This document shows, in pieces, positions 42,127-53,282 of a stretch of 64,000 nucleotides of DNA. Position 1 is the stretch's first letter. Every line of letters starts with the position of its first letter. The stretch is from assembly GCF_018070345.1 (NCBI RefSeq), contig NZ_JAGPXX010000001.1, positions 372,001 through 436,000 of the forward strand. The letters are read 5' to 3'. Origin of the DNA: Streptomyces sp. F63 (GTDB lineage Bacteria; Actinomycetota; Actinomycetes; Streptomycetales; Streptomycetaceae). A model generated the notes under the pieces. That model saw only the letters and a program-made list of their open reading frames with translations, ran no database searches and was not told the DNA's origin. The translations under genes and the position numbers were made by a program.

Positions 42127-43455
42127 TCACGGTTTGCGGCGGCGGCCGCGACCCCGCCCGCCTTCCGTACGCCGTGGCGGCCCCGCCTCCGTACCGCTTC
42201 CCGGCGCCGGGACGGCCGCCGCGGACCGGTCCGCCGAGACCACGAGCGCCGCGAGGCCGGTCGTGACCGGCACCGAGGCGATGAGCCCGATGCTGCCCAC
42301 CAGCGTCCGGACGATCTCCTCGGCCACAACCTCGCTCAGTGCGACCGTGCTGACGCTGCTCTGTGCGATGGAGAACAGCAGGAGCAGCGGGAGGGCGGCA
42401 CCCGCGTAGGCCAGCACCAGGGTGTTGACCACCGACGCGATGTGGTCGCGCCCGATCCGGATGCCCGCCCGGTACAGCCGCCGCGCCGACATCGTCGGAT
42501 CCGCCTGCTTCAGCTCCCACACCGCCGAGGTCTGGGTGACCGTCACATCGTCGAGCACGCCCAGTGAACCGATGATGACACCGGCCAGCAGCAGGCCGCT
42601 CATCTCGATGTCCGGGTACAGACCGTGGATGAGCCCTGTCTCGTCCGAGGTGTTCCCGGTCAGCCTCGCCCAGTCGATGAAGACGGAGCCCAGAATGCCG
42701 ATCAACAGCAGTGAGATGAGCGTGCCCAGGGCGGCCACGGACGTCCGGGCCGTCAGCCCGTGGCAGAGATAGAGCGCGGCCAGCATGATGGCGCTGCTGC
42801 CGATCACCGCGACGAGCAGGGGATTCTGCCCCTGGAGGATCGCGGGGAGGATGAAGAGCGTGAGCACCCCGAAGCTGACGACCAGCGAGACCAGCGCGAA
42901 CAGGCCGCGCAGCCTGCCCACCGCCACCACGGCCAGTGCGAAGAGTGCGGCGAGCAGGGAGATGGGAACCTCACGGTCCACGTCCGTCACCGAGTACTGC
43001 AACTCCCGGGGCGCGTCCGGCGCGTAGGCGACGATCACGCCCTGGCCCTCGCTGAGCCGGCGGGTGGAGTCCGGCTGCACGATCTCGGTGAACTCGCGTC
43101 CCTCGTCGTCGCCGGTGGTGACCCGCACGGTTGCTTTCTCGCAGCTGTCACCGCGGTCCTCTCCCGGTGTGCCGGGTGTCTCCGGCCGCTCCTCGCCGGG
43201 CGGCTGTCCGCCTCCCGCGTTCACGTCGGAGCACTTCACCTTCTCGACCGCGACGACCTCGCCCTGTTCCATCTGCCGGTCCATGCCGACACCACTCGGC
43301 TCGTGCCCCGGCGCGCCACCGGGCCAGAGCATCAGCAGCCCGGCGGCGACGGCCGCGGCGAACGGGATCAGCACCGCAGCGATGATCTTGCGCAGTCTCC
43401 GGGACACGGGGGTCGCGGGGCCGTGGGCGTGGGTGTGCGCGTGGCTTTCGGTCAT
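42127..43455 (-). CDS. YibE/F-like membrane protein
   Basis: A 442-residue membrane protein of the YibE/F family. A His-rich start (TESHAHTHAHG) precedes a first membrane segment (IIAAVLIPFAAAVAAGLLML). A ~130-residue extracytoplasmic domain with two cysteines follows, then seven or so membrane segments including LAALYLCHGLTARTSVAALG, MSGLLLAGVIIGSLGVLDDV and VTQTSAVWEL, the family core. A possible metal link is suggested by the His-rich N terminus only. The start at 43455 (ATG) is preferred over GTG at 43464. It is convergent with ssgA and divergent from thiC. Confidence 0.85.
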   Translation of the reverse strand: MTESHAHTHAHGPATPVSRRLRKIIAAVLIPFAAAVAAGLLMLWPGGAPGHEPSGVGMDRQMEQGEVVAVEKVKCSDVNAGGGQPPGEERPETPGTPGEDRGDSCEKATVRVTTGDDEGREFTEIVQPDSTRRLSEGQGVIVAYAPDAPRELQYSVTDVDREVPISLLAALFALAVVAVGRLRGLFALVSLVVSFGVLTLFILPAILQGQNPLLVAVIGSSAIMLAALYLCHGLTARTSVAALGTLISLLLIGILGSVFIDWARLTGNTSDETGLIHGLYPDIEMSGLLLAGVIIGSLGVLDDVTVTQTSAVWELKQADPTMSARRLYRAGIRIGRDHIASVVNTLVLAYAGAALPLLLLFSIAQSSVSTVALSEVVAEEIVRTLVGSIGLIASVPVTTGLAALVVSADRSAAAVPAPGSGTEAGPPRRTEGGRGRGRRRKP

Positions 43456-43539
43456 CGGGGTCACCGCCAGATCATCGCAAGAAGAGGGGCCCTCTGGTCA
43501 TCGACGCCGGGACGGCGTTAGCGTGGGGACCGCCTTTGC

Positions 43540-45458
<1,919 letters not shown>

Positions 45459-45532
45459 TCGAGCCGGTCCGCCATCCCCGGCCTTCCGTCCCCCGGCAGA
45501 GCGAGCGGTGGAACGGGTGGCCGGGGCGGCGG

Positions 45533-46435
45533 CTACTCCGGCTGGTGCTCCGGGCCGCCGTAGTCCGGGCTGGAGAAACCGGGGCTGTCGAAGCCGGCCC
45601 GGGTGGTGCTGCCGCCTCCCTGCCCGGTGTCCGTGGCCGGGCTGCTGAACCCCGGCCTGCTGTAGCCGAGGTGGGGCGTACGGCTCTCGGCGACCCCCGC
45701 TGTGTCCCCAACACCGCCGTACGGGCCTCCCATGACCTGTCCGGCCGCCCTCGGCTCCTCCAGGGCCGCCTGCAGGAACGGCACGATGCCGCGGTCGAGC
45801 AGGGCCCGCCGCCAGGCGTCCCGGGCCCGGGCCAGCTCGCTGGTCCCGTCGTCCTCGGCGGAGGCCCGCAGGGAGCCGGCGCCGTCGCGCAGCGCGGTGA
45901 GGAGCAGGCCGAACATGGCGATGACGATCCCCGCGGCGGTCAGGGCGAGGAAGATCCAGCCGGCGTTGATGATCGGGTCCGCCATGGGCTGCTCGGGGCT
46001 GACCAGATGGAGCAGATAGCCGATCAGCAGGAAGATCGCCGCAGCGGCACCGGACAGCACCGGCGCCAGCACCGCGAAGACCGCGAGGAGTCCGGCTCCG
46101 GAGCTTTCGGCGGCCTCGCCGACGGCGGTGGCGAAGCCGACCCCGTGTCCGCCGCTGCCGTCCTTCCCGCCGGCCGGAGCCTCGCCCGCGCCGTCCTGCT
46201 GTCGCGGGGCGCGGCGCGACGCGTCACGGAGTTCGACGTATTGCCGGTACTCCGCCGCGGCCCGGGCCGCGATCTCCGGGGCCGCCTCCAGGGCCTTCGT
46301 GCGCAGCTGCTCGGCGTTGAGCCGCCGGCCGACGGCGCTGAGCTCCGGGCGCCGGTTCGCATGGCGCAGAACCTGGTCGAGGACGCGCGCGAAGTCGGGG
46401 CGGTCCTCGGGAAGCAGATGCGGTGCGCTGTTCAT
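45533..46435 (-). CDS. Membrane protein of unknown function
   Basis: A 300-residue protein. The N-terminal half is helical and basic (FARVLDQVLRHANRRPELSA, EYRQYVELRDASRR), then two close membrane segments (LAVFAVLAPVLSGAAAAIFL and AGWIFLALTAAGIVIAMFGL, about 130-190). A helical stretch ELARARDAWRRALLDRGIVP and a disordered Gly/Ser/Pro-rich C terminus with repeated PGFSSP follow. The ATG at 46435 has GGGGGA upstream. The family occurs in Streptomyces beside thiC; its role is unknown. Confidence 0.75.
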   Translation of the reverse strand: MNSAPHLLPEDRPDFARVLDQVLRHANRRPELSAVGRRLNAEQLRTKALEAAPEIAARAAAEYRQYVELRDASRRAPRQQDGAGEAPAGGKDGSGGHGVGFATAVGEAAESSGAGLLAVFAVLAPVLSGAAAAIFLLIGYLLHLVSPEQPMADPIINAGWIFLALTAAGIVIAMFGLLLTALRDGAGSLRASAEDDGTSELARARDAWRRALLDRGIVPFLQAALEEPRAAGQVMGGPYGGVGDTAGVAESRTPHLGYSRPGFSSPATDTGQGGGSTTRAGFDSPGFSSPDYGGPEHQPE

Positions 46436-46625
46436 GTGCATCCCCCGATGCTCCGTAGGCCCTGGCTCGCCGATTCTCACCGGGCGGGCGGGCGGAAACG
46501 GAGGAGAGAGCCTGCTGCGGATAAGCCGATGGTAGAGCGCCCATGGCGCGCGGTGACAGGGTGTTGCCGGAAATTGACCCCACCGTGGACCTGACTACCT
46601 GCCCCGGCCGCGAACCGCGTAATCC

Positions 46626-47663
46626 TCAGCCGGGTAGGGGAAGTTGGGCCACCAGCATCTTTCCGGCCATGGTGACACCGCCGTCCATGGCGACGGCCAG
46701 CCCGTCCGCGTACACGTGCGGTCCCTCGACGACGGGCGCACCGCCGTCCTCGCCGTCCTCGCTGCCCACCTGGCCGGTCAGATACGGGATCGGGCTGTGA
46801 CCGTGGACGATGCGCCGTCCGCCGTAGGCCCCGAGCAACGCGCGGACGGCTTCGGCGCCACCCTGGTCACGGAACGCGAACCGCTTGGTGAACTTGCGGA
46901 ACAGGTCCCAGCACTCCTCGGCGTCGGCGCGCTGAAGGGTTTCGGTCACGGCGTCGTTCACGGCCTCGATCGAATCGCCGTAGTCGAGGTAGGCCGTGGT
47001 GTCCGAGTGGACGAGCAGATGGCCGTCCTCCTCGGCCATCGCGTCAAGCCGTGCCATCCACTGCACGTGGTGGTCCTGCAGCCGGTCCATGTCGCTGCGC
47101 TGTCCGCCGTTGAGCAGCCAGGCGGCGTGGAAGGAGGCGGTGCCCGCACCGGAGGACACCGGGGTGTCGCCGAAGCGCTTGGCCCCGATGAGCAGCAACT
47201 CGTGATTGCCCATCAGGGCTTTGCAGTAGCCGCCGGCCGCCGCGGCCTCGGCGGAGAGCCGCATGACGAGGTCGATGACCCCGATGCCGTCCGGGCCGCG
47301 GTCGGTGAAGTCGCCGAGGAACCACAGGCGGGTGTTGCCCGCGGCCCAGCGGTCCTGGGAGTCGATCAGCCCTTGGGCGAGCAGGGCCGCGCGCAGTTCG
47401 TCGAGGTAGCCGTGGACGTCGCCGACGACGTACAGCGGTCCCGGGCCATTTCCGGAGGCGGTTCCGGCCTCGGGGGCGACCGCCGGGGCGAGAGGGACCG
47501 TCGGTACGTCCGGGGTGGGGGCGCGGCCGACCACCGGCAGATTGCGTTCGGTGGGGGTGTAGCCGTCGTCGGTCGCGTACGGCGGTACCGCAGTGTTCAC
47601 GGGCACCACCGGCATGGCCATCATGCCCCGTACCGCGGGTCCCTGACCGGCCCCCTGGATCAT
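46626..47663 (-). CDS. Metallophosphoesterase (calcineurin-like phosphatase)
   Basis: A 345-residue enzyme with the two-metal phosphoesterase motifs in order: GDVHGYLDELR (near residue 80), GDFTDRGPDG (near 120), GNHELLL (near 155) and a later HGHSPI (near 300). The layout resembles bacterial PPP-type serine/threonine phosphatases or Ap4A hydrolases. The ~70 residues before the catalytic core are Pro-rich and probably disordered. The start is uncertain: ATG at 47663 has GGAGGGG upstream, while ATG at 47678 or a TTG further up are alternatives. The substrate is not known. Confidence 0.85.
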   Translation of the reverse strand: MIQGAGQGPAVRGMMAMPVVPVNTAVPPYATDDGYTPTERNLPVVGRAPTPDVPTVPLAPAVAPEAGTASGNGPGPLYVVGDVHGYLDELRAALLAQGLIDSQDRWAAGNTRLWFLGDFTDRGPDGIGVIDLVMRLSAEAAAAGGYCKALMGNHELLLIGAKRFGDTPVSSGAGTASFHAAWLLNGGQRSDMDRLQDHHVQWMARLDAMAEEDGHLLVHSDTTAYLDYGDSIEAVNDAVTETLQRADAEECWDLFRKFTKRFAFRDQGGAEAVRALLGAYGGRRIVHGHSPIPYLTGQVGSEDGEDGGAPVVEGPHVYADGLAVAMDGGVTMAGKMLVAQLPLPG

Positions 47664-47937
47664 CGACCCCTCCACCATCGCGCCGCCGTGCACCGGTCGG
47701 ACCTGCCTCCCCTGCGGGCGGAGGCACTCGCCCCACTTCAGGATGGGGAGGCCCCTCGTGATCAAGGGGTCCGCGGTGTCGTGCGCCCATCATAGGAATG
47801 CTGCTCGCAGGTTGTGACGCACCAGGGAGCCGGCAATCACCGCGATGGCGGGGACCCCGGAGTTTTGTACCGGTTTGCCCGGCGGGCCGGGGCGGCCGCC
47901 CTTCCGGATGCGCCCTCCGGCCGCCGGACCGTCCGCG

Positions 47938-49041
47938 TCAGGCCGGTTCGGCGGGTGACCGGGGCGGGCTGACGGTCGTGCGCGAGGCCCGCGGCTGGGA
48001 GGAGGTGCGCACGATCAGTTCCGTCGGTATGACCTGCTCCACCCGCCGCCCTTCGTCCAGGCCCTCGATGGCGTCGATCAGCAGTTGGACGACCGCGGTG
48101 CCGATTCGGCGCGGTTTGAGGGAGAGGGTGGTGACGGGCGGCTCGGTGCTGGCGTAGACGGTGGACTCGCTGCAGCAGACCAGCAGCAGGTCGTCCGGTA
48201 CCCGCAGGCCGTAGCGGCGGGCGGCGGCGAGGAGGTCCGTTCCGTTCGGGTCGAAGAGGCCGTAGACGGCGTCCGGCCGGTCGGGGCGGGCGAGCAGCCG
48301 GTCCGCGGCCACCGCTCCGGCGCGTGGGTCGTGAGCCGGGTATTTCTCGTAGACCGGGTCCTGTCCGGCCCGTTCGCACCAGGAGAGGTAGGCCGTGGTG
48401 GAGAGCCGGGTGTAGGTGTCCGTGGTGGTGCCGGTGAGCAGGCCGATCCGGCGGGCCCCGGCGTCGGCGAGATGGTCGAGCAGGCCGAGGACGGCGGCCT
48501 CGTGGTCGTTGTCGACCCAGGCGGTGACGGGTACGGAGCCGGCGGGCCGGCCGTCGGAGACGACGGGGATGCGCTGCCGGGCGAGTTCGGTGACGACCGG
48601 GTCGTGGTCGGAGGGGTCGATGACGACCGTGCCGTCGAGGGCGACGTTGGACCAGACGTCGTGGCGGGAGGTCGCGGGGAGGATGACGAGCGCGTAACCG
48701 CGGGCCAGCGCGGCGGAGGTGGCGGCGCGGGCCATCTCGGCGAAGTAGGCGAACTCGGTGAAGGTGAAGGGTTCGTCCCCGTAGGTGGTGACGGTCAGGC
48801 CGATCAGTCCGGACTTGCCGGTGCGGAGGGTGCGGGCGGCGGCGGACGGGCGGTATCCGAGCCGCTCGGCCACTTCACGGACATGGCGTCGGGTGGCGTC
48901 GGGGAGCCGGCCCTTGCCGTTGAGGGCGTCGGAGACAGTCGTGATCGAGACACCGGCGGCGGCGGCCACATCTCTGATGCCCGCCCGCCCCAGCCGACGG
49001 CCGGTCGACCGGCTCACCTGGTGCTTCTCTGCTGCTGTCAT
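47938..49041 (-). CDS. LacI-family transcriptional regulator
   Basis: A 367-residue regulator. The helix-turn-helix is GIRDVAAAAGVSITTVSDAL (about residues 21-40) with the hinge helix after ERLGYRPSAAARTLRTGKSG, followed by a periplasmic-binding-protein-like sugar domain (LDGTVVIDPSDHDPVV, DAVYGLFDPNGTDLL). No sugar utilisation genes are adjacent, so its targets are probably elsewhere. A good -10 (TAATAT, 49051-49056) lies only 9 bases before the ATG, suggesting an almost leaderless transcript; alternatively GTG at about 49017 could be used. The ligand is unknown. Confidence 0.93.
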   Translation of the reverse strand: MTAAEKHQVSRSTGRRLGRAGIRDVAAAAGVSITTVSDALNGKGRLPDATRRHVREVAERLGYRPSAAARTLRTGKSGLIGLTVTTYGDEPFTFTEFAYFAEMARAATSAALARGYALVILPATSRHDVWSNVALDGTVVIDPSDHDPVVTELARQRIPVVSDGRPAGSVPVTAWVDNDHEAAVLGLLDHLADAGARRIGLLTGTTTDTYTRLSTTAYLSWCERAGQDPVYEKYPAHDPRAGAVAADRLLARPDRPDAVYGLFDPNGTDLLAAARRYGLRVPDDLLLVCCSESTVYASTEPPVTTLSLKPRRIGTAVVQLLIDAIEGLDEGRRVEQVIPTELIVRTSSQPRASRTTVSPPRSPAEPA

Positions 49042-49384
49042 GGCCAGCCGATATTAGGGCGACTGGGGCCGAGCCAAAGGGGCCGGGGATGGGTCATCAA
49101 GAGGCACGTTTCTGCATGGCTGATTGCACGAATTACCTTGGGAAGACAGGCGTAGGACGAGTCTTCTGCTCTTCTTGGGAACCAAAGGGGGCGTTGTCCA
49201 GCGAACGTTGATTGTTTCGAAGAGGTCTCAGTCACCTGGACGAGTGATGCGCGCCAGGGCGCGAGCCACCGGCGTGCGCCGAGGCGTGGCGCGCTCCTCC
49301 ACTGTGCCCGGCCCATTGCCCGGAGCCGCAATCCTCATAAGGTAAGCAGTATTGATGGCGGTGGCACGGTCGAGGAGGATGTCG
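49042..49384. other. LacI-hisC divergent intergenic region
   Basis: This 343-base region holds the lacI promoter (TAATAT on the minus strand at 49051-49056, with TTTGGC as a weak -35 at 49073-49078) and the hisC promoter, which I could not place. I see no gene, tRNA or repeat in the rest. Confidence 0.65.
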
Positions 49385-50497
49385 ATGCACACTGATCCGC
49401 GGGGGGACTCCCCCGAGACCCCGGTGATGCCCAGGCTGCGCGGTGTGCTGGAGAGCATTCCGACGTACAAGCCGGGCAAGCCGGCGGCGGCGGGGGACGG
49501 GCCGGTCACGTACAAGCTGTCCTCCAACGAGAACCCGTACCCGCCGCTGCCGGGAGTCATGGAGAGCGTCCTCGGGGCGGCGGGGAGCTTCAACCGGTAC
49601 CCGGACATGGCCTGCAGCGGGCTGATGGCCGAGCTGGCCGAGCGCTTCGACGTGCCGGCCACCCATCTGGCGACCGGGACCGGCTCCGTGGGCGTCGCCC
49701 AGCAGCTGATCCAGGCCACGGCGGGACCCGGCGACGAGGTGATGTACGCCTGGCGCTCCTTCGAGGCGTATCCGATCATCACGCAGATCTCGGGAGCGGC
49801 CTCCGTGCAGGTGCCGCTGGCCGGTGATGAGACGCACGACCTGGATGCCATGGCGGACGCCGTGACCGGGCGGACCCGGCTCATCTTCGTCTGCAATCCG
49901 AACAACCCGACGGGCACGGTCGTCCGCCGCGCCGAGCTGGAACGCTTCCTGGACCGGGTGCCGTCGGACGTCCTGGTCGTCCTGGACGAGGCGTACCGCG
50001 AGTTCATCCGGGACGAGCAGGTACCGGACGGGATCGAGGTCTACCGGGACCGGCCGAACGTCTGTGTGCTGCGTACCTTCTCCAAGGCCTATGGGCTGGC
50101 GGGACTGCGGGTCGGTTTCGCCGTGGCGCACGAACCGGTCGCGGCGGCGCTGCGGAAGACCGCGGTGCCCTTCGGGGTGAGTCGGCTGGCGCAGGATGCG
50201 GCGGTGGCCTCGCTGCGCAGCGAGGAGGCGCTGCTGGAACGCGTGGAGGCGCTGGTGGGAGAGCGGGGGCGGGTCTCCGCGGGGCTGGCCGCCCAGGGGT
50301 GGACGGTTCCCGCCTCGGAGGCGAACTTCGTCTGGCTGCGGCTCGGGGAGCGGACGGCGGAGTTCGCGGCGGCGTGCGAGCGGGCGGGTGTGGTCGTCAG
50401 GCCGTTCCCCGGTGAGGGAGTCCGGATCACGATCGGTGAGACCGAGGCGAACGATCTTCTGCTGAACGCCGCGGAGGCTTTCCGCAAGGAGCTGTAG
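49385..50497 (+). CDS. hisC: Histidinol-phosphate/aromatic aminotransferase
   Basis: A 370-residue fold-type I aminotransferase of the HisC family, converting imidazole acetol phosphate to histidinol phosphate or acting on aromatic amino acids. Family motifs: [37 protein letters not shown] and the PLP lysine in [15 protein letters not shown]. It is outside a his operon, and Streptomyces often have a second copy of this kind, so a phenylalanine/aromatic role is also possible. The ATG at 49385 has GAGGAG 7 bases upstream; ATG at 49379 lies too close to it. Confidence 0.9.
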   Translation: MHTDPRGDSPETPVMPRLRGVLESIPTYKPGKPAAAGDGPVTYKLSSNENPYPPLPGVMESVLGAAGSFNRYPDMACSGLMAELAERFDVPATHLATGTGSVGVAQQLIQATAGPGDEVMYAWRSFEAYPIITQISGAASVQVPLAGDETHDLDAMADAVTGRTRLIFVCNPNNPTGTVVRRAELERFLDRVPSDVLVVLDEAYREFIRDEQVPDGIEVYRDRPNVCVLRTFSKAYGLAGLRVGFAVAHEPVAAALRKTAVPFGVSRLAQDAAVASLRSEEALLERVEALVGERGRVSAGLAAQGWTVPASEANFVWLRLGERTAEFAAACERAGVVVRPFPGEGVRITIGETEANDLLLNAAEAFRKEL

Positions 50498-50550
50498 CGA
50501 CGCCGCCCGGCGTGGTCAAGAGGTCGTCCGGGCATGAAAAACCGCAGGTC

Positions 50551-50576
50551 GGGGGTGTGCCGCAGGGCACACCCCC
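50551..50576 (+). terminator. hisC terminator
   Basis: A perfect 11-bp stem (50551-50561 with 50566-50576), loop GCAG, 53 bases past the hisC stop. It separates hisC from the cyd promoter. Confidence 0.85.
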
Positions 50577-50579
50577 TGG

Positions 50580-50610
50580 TTGTGTGGTGGCGGAAACGGT
50601 GCGCCATACT
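50580..50610 (+). promoter_or_regulatory. Candidate cydA promoter
   Basis: TTGTGT (50580-50585) and CATACT (50605-50610) with 19 bases between form a weak -35/-10 pair. The predicted start (about 50617) lies just upstream of the Rex operator, a good position for repression. Confidence 0.5.
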
Positions 50611-50622
50611 GGTGCTTGTGAA

Positions 50623-50638
50623 TGTGAACGCGTTCACA
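50623..50638. promoter_or_regulatory. Rex operator (ROP) upstream of cydA
   Basis: TGTGAACGCGTTCACA is a perfect 16-base palindrome and matches the Rex operator consensus. Rex senses NADH/NAD+ and represses cydABCD in S. coelicolor when oxygen is ample. Outer bases GTGCTTGTGAA and TTCACAAGCAC give a second, partly overlapping dyad. Confidence 0.93.
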
Positions 50639-50718
50639 AGCACTCCTGTTTGTCCCGTACGGACGGAAGGCGACAGGACATCTACGCATCGACTACCGCG
50701 ATGTGAAGGAGAGGGACC

Positions 50719-52236
50719 GTGGACATAGCCTTGGCGCCCGAGACGCTGGCGCGATGGCAGTTCGGCATCACCACCGTCTACCACTTTCTCTTCGTGCCGC
50801 TGACGATCTCCCTCGCCTCCCTGGTGGCGGGGCTTGAGACCGCCTGGGTGCGGACGGGCAAGGAGAAGTACCTCCGGGCGACCAAGTTCTGGGGCAGGCT
50901 TTTCCTGATCAATATCGCCATGGGCGTCGTCACCGGCATCGTGCAGGAGTTCCAGTTCGGGATGAACTGGTCCGACTACTCCCGCTTCGTCGGGGACATC
51001 TTCGGAGCGCCGCTGGCCTTCGAGGCACTGATCGCCTTCTTCTTCGAGTCGACCTTCATCGGCCTGTGGATCTTCGGCTGGGACAAGCTGCCCAAGAAGA
51101 TCCACGCCGCCTGCATGTGGATGGTCGCGATCGGCACCGTGCTCTCCGCGTACTTCATCCTGGCCGCCAACTCCTGGATGCAGCACCCGGTCGGGTACCG
51201 GATCAACGAGGAGTCCGGGCGGGCCGAACTCACCGATTTCGTGGCCGTGCTCACCCAGGAGACGACGGTCGTGGTCGTCTTCCACACCCTCACCGCGGCC
51301 TTCCTGGCCGGCGGCGCCTTCATGGTGGGTATCGCGGCCGTCCACCTCCGCCGTGGCAGGCACCTCCCCGAGATGCGGACATCGCTCCGGCTCGGCCTGG
51401 TCACCCTGGTGGTCGGCGGTCTGCTGACCGCCGTCAGCGGCGACCAGCTCAGCAAGGTGATGTACGAGCAGCAGCCGATGAAGATGGCCTCGGCCGAGGC
51501 GCTGTGGGAGAGCGAGGCGCCGGCGCCCTTCTCCGTCTTCGCCTACGGCGATGTCGACGAGGGCCACAACAAGGTGGCCATCGAGATCCCCGGACTGCTC
51601 TCCTTCCTCGCCCACGGTGATCTGAAGACCGAGGTCCCGGGCATCAACGACGTGAACCAGGACCTGCGGGACACGTACGGACCCGGTGACTACCGGCCCA
51701 ACATCCCGGTCGCCTACTGGGGATTCCGCTGGATGATCGGCTTCGGGATGGTCTCCTTCGCCCTCGGCGTGGTGGGGCTCTACCTCACCCGCAACAAGCT
51801 GTGGCTGGCTCCCCGGCTCCGTACCGCCGAGGACGAGCCGCCGCGCCTGGCGCTCACCCGGAACACGGAACTCGGCGCCGCGCTCACCACCTGGTACTGG
51901 AAGCTGGCCGTGCTCACCATCGGCTTCCCGCTGCTCGCCAGTTCCTGGGGCTGGATCTTCACCGAGATGGCCCGGCAGCCGTGGGTGGTCTACGGCGTGC
52001 TGCGCACCGAGGACGCCGTCTCCCCAGGGGTGACCCAGGGTGAGGTGCTGCTGTCGATGAGCGTCTTCACGCTGCTCTACGCGATTCTCGCGGTGATCGA
52101 GGTGAAGCTCCTCGTCAAGTACGTCAAGGCCGGACCGCCGGAGCTCACGGAGGCCGACCTCAACCCGCCCACCAAGATCGGCGGTCCCGGCGGGGACGAC
52201 GCCGACGCCGACCGGCCCATGGCCTTCTCGTACTGA
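50719..52236 (+). CDS. cydA: Cytochrome bd quinol oxidase subunit I
   Basis: CydA carries hemes b558, b595 and d and oxidises quinol with reduction of oxygen to water, giving high oxygen affinity. The 505-residue protein has about nine membrane segments. Haem ligands visible are His22 (TTVYHFLFVPL) and His189 (VVFHTLTAAF); Met417 (FTEMARQPW) lies in a conserved downstream segment. The GWIFTEMARQPW motif and the quinol-binding Q loop (short type, with YEQQPMKMASAEALWE) are typical. It is first in the cyd operon, under the Rex operator. Confidence 0.97.
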   Translation: MDIALAPETLARWQFGITTVYHFLFVPLTISLASLVAGLETAWVRTGKEKYLRATKFWGRLFLINIAMGVVTGIVQEFQFGMNWSDYSRFVGDIFGAPLAFEALIAFFFESTFIGLWIFGWDKLPKKIHAACMWMVAIGTVLSAYFILAANSWMQHPVGYRINEESGRAELTDFVAVLTQETTVVVVFHTLTAAFLAGGAFMVGIAAVHLRRGRHLPEMRTSLRLGLVTLVVGGLLTAVSGDQLSKVMYEQQPMKMASAEALWESEAPAPFSVFAYGDVDEGHNKVAIEIPGLLSFLAHGDLKTEVPGINDVNQDLRDTYGPGDYRPNIPVAYWGFRWMIGFGMVSFALGVVGLYLTRNKLWLAPRLRTAEDEPPRLALTRNTELGAALTTWYWKLAVLTIGFPLLASSWGWIFTEMARQPWVVYGVLRTEDAVSPGVTQGEVLLSMSVFTLLYAILAVIEVKLLVKYVKAGPPELTEADLNPPTKIGGPGGDDADADRPMAFSY

Positions 52237-52252
52237 GAGTGAGGAGCTGGAC

Positions 52253-53254
52253 ATGGAACTGTACGACGTCTGGTTCGTTCTGATCGCCGTCCTCTGGACC
52301 GGCTACTTCTTCCTGGAGGGCTTCGACTTCGGAGTCGGCGTGCTCACCAAGGTGCTGGCGCGCGACCGGCAGGAGCGCCGGGTACTGATCAACACCATCG
52401 GGCCGGTCTGGGACGGCAATGAGGTCTGGCTGCTCACCGCGGGGGGAGCGACCTTCGCCGCCTTCCCCGAGTGGTACGCCACCCTCTTCTCCGGCTTCTA
52501 CCTGCCGCTGCTGCTCATCCTGCTCGCCTTGATCGTGCGCGGTGTCGCCTTCGAGTACCGGCACAAGCGGGATGAGGACCGCTGGCAGACCAACTGGGAG
52601 CACGCGATCTTCTGGACCTCGCTGCTGCCGGCGTTCCTCTGGGGCGTGGCCTTCGGCAACATCGTGCGCGGCGTCGCGATCGACCAGCAGAAGGAGTACG
52701 TCGGAGGTTTCTTCGACCTGCTCAACCCGTACGCGCTGCTGGGCGGGCTGGTGACGCTCACCCTCTTTACGTTCCACGGTGCCGTCTTCGTCGCCCTCAA
52801 GACGGTGGGGGACATCCGGCTCCGGGCCCGGAAGCTGGCGACGGCGGTGGGTCTGGCGACGGCGGTACTCGCGGTGCTCTGGCTGGGCTGGACCCAGTGG
52901 GAGAAGGGTGACGCCCTGAGCCTGGTGGCGATGCTGGCTGCGGCCGGTGCGCTCCTCGGAGCCATCGCCATGAACCAGCGGGGCCGGGAGGGCTGGGCCT
53001 TCGCGCTCTCCGGGGTCACCATCGTGGCCGCCGTGGCGATGCTCTTCCTGACGCTCTTCCCGAACGTCATGCCGTCCACGCTGAACGAGGAGTGGAGCCT
53101 GACGGTCAGCAACGCCTCCTCCACTCCGTACACGCTGAAGATCATGACCTGGTGCGCCGCCATCGCGACCCCGCTGGTGCTGCTCTACCAGAGCTGGACC
53201 TACTGGGTCTTCCGCAAGCGCATCGGCACCCAGCACCTCGCCGACGCGCACTGA
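52253..53254 (+). CDS. cydB: Cytochrome bd quinol oxidase subunit II
   Basis: CydB is the partner subunit of CydA. The 333-residue membrane protein has the typical ELYDVWFVLIAVLWTGYFF start, LEGFDFGVGVLTKVLARDRQ and WDGNEVWLLTAGGATFAAFP motifs of the family, and about eight membrane segments. It begins 16 bases after cydA and ends 21 bases before the cydCD start, so the three are one operon. Confidence 0.97.
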   Translation: MELYDVWFVLIAVLWTGYFFLEGFDFGVGVLTKVLARDRQERRVLINTIGPVWDGNEVWLLTAGGATFAAFPEWYATLFSGFYLPLLLILLALIVRGVAFEYRHKRDEDRWQTNWEHAIFWTSLLPAFLWGVAFGNIVRGVAIDQQKEYVGGFFDLLNPYALLGGLVTLTLFTFHGAVFVALKTVGDIRLRARKLATAVGLATAVLAVLWLGWTQWEKGDALSLVAMLAAAGALLGAIAMNQRGREGWAFALSGVTIVAAVAMLFLTLFPNVMPSTLNEEWSLTVSNASSTPYTLKIMTWCAAIATPLVLLYQSWTYWVFRKRIGTQHLADAH

Positions 53255-53268
53255 GAAACCGAGGGACT

Positions 53269-53282
53269 GTTTCACGTGAAAC
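53269..53282. promoter_or_regulatory. parS site 10, across the cydCD start codon
   Basis: Perfect GTTTCACGTGAAAC whose central GTG (53276-53278) is the cydCD start codon; the GAGGGA ribosome site is at 53261-53266. ParB bound here could affect read-through from cydB into cydCD. Confidence 0.95.

Noticed and set aside
50089..52254. Long minus-strand frame of about 720 codons opposite cydA
   Set aside because: Antisense shadow in high-GC DNA, with Gly/Asp/His-rich composition and no motif; cydA on the plus strand is certain.
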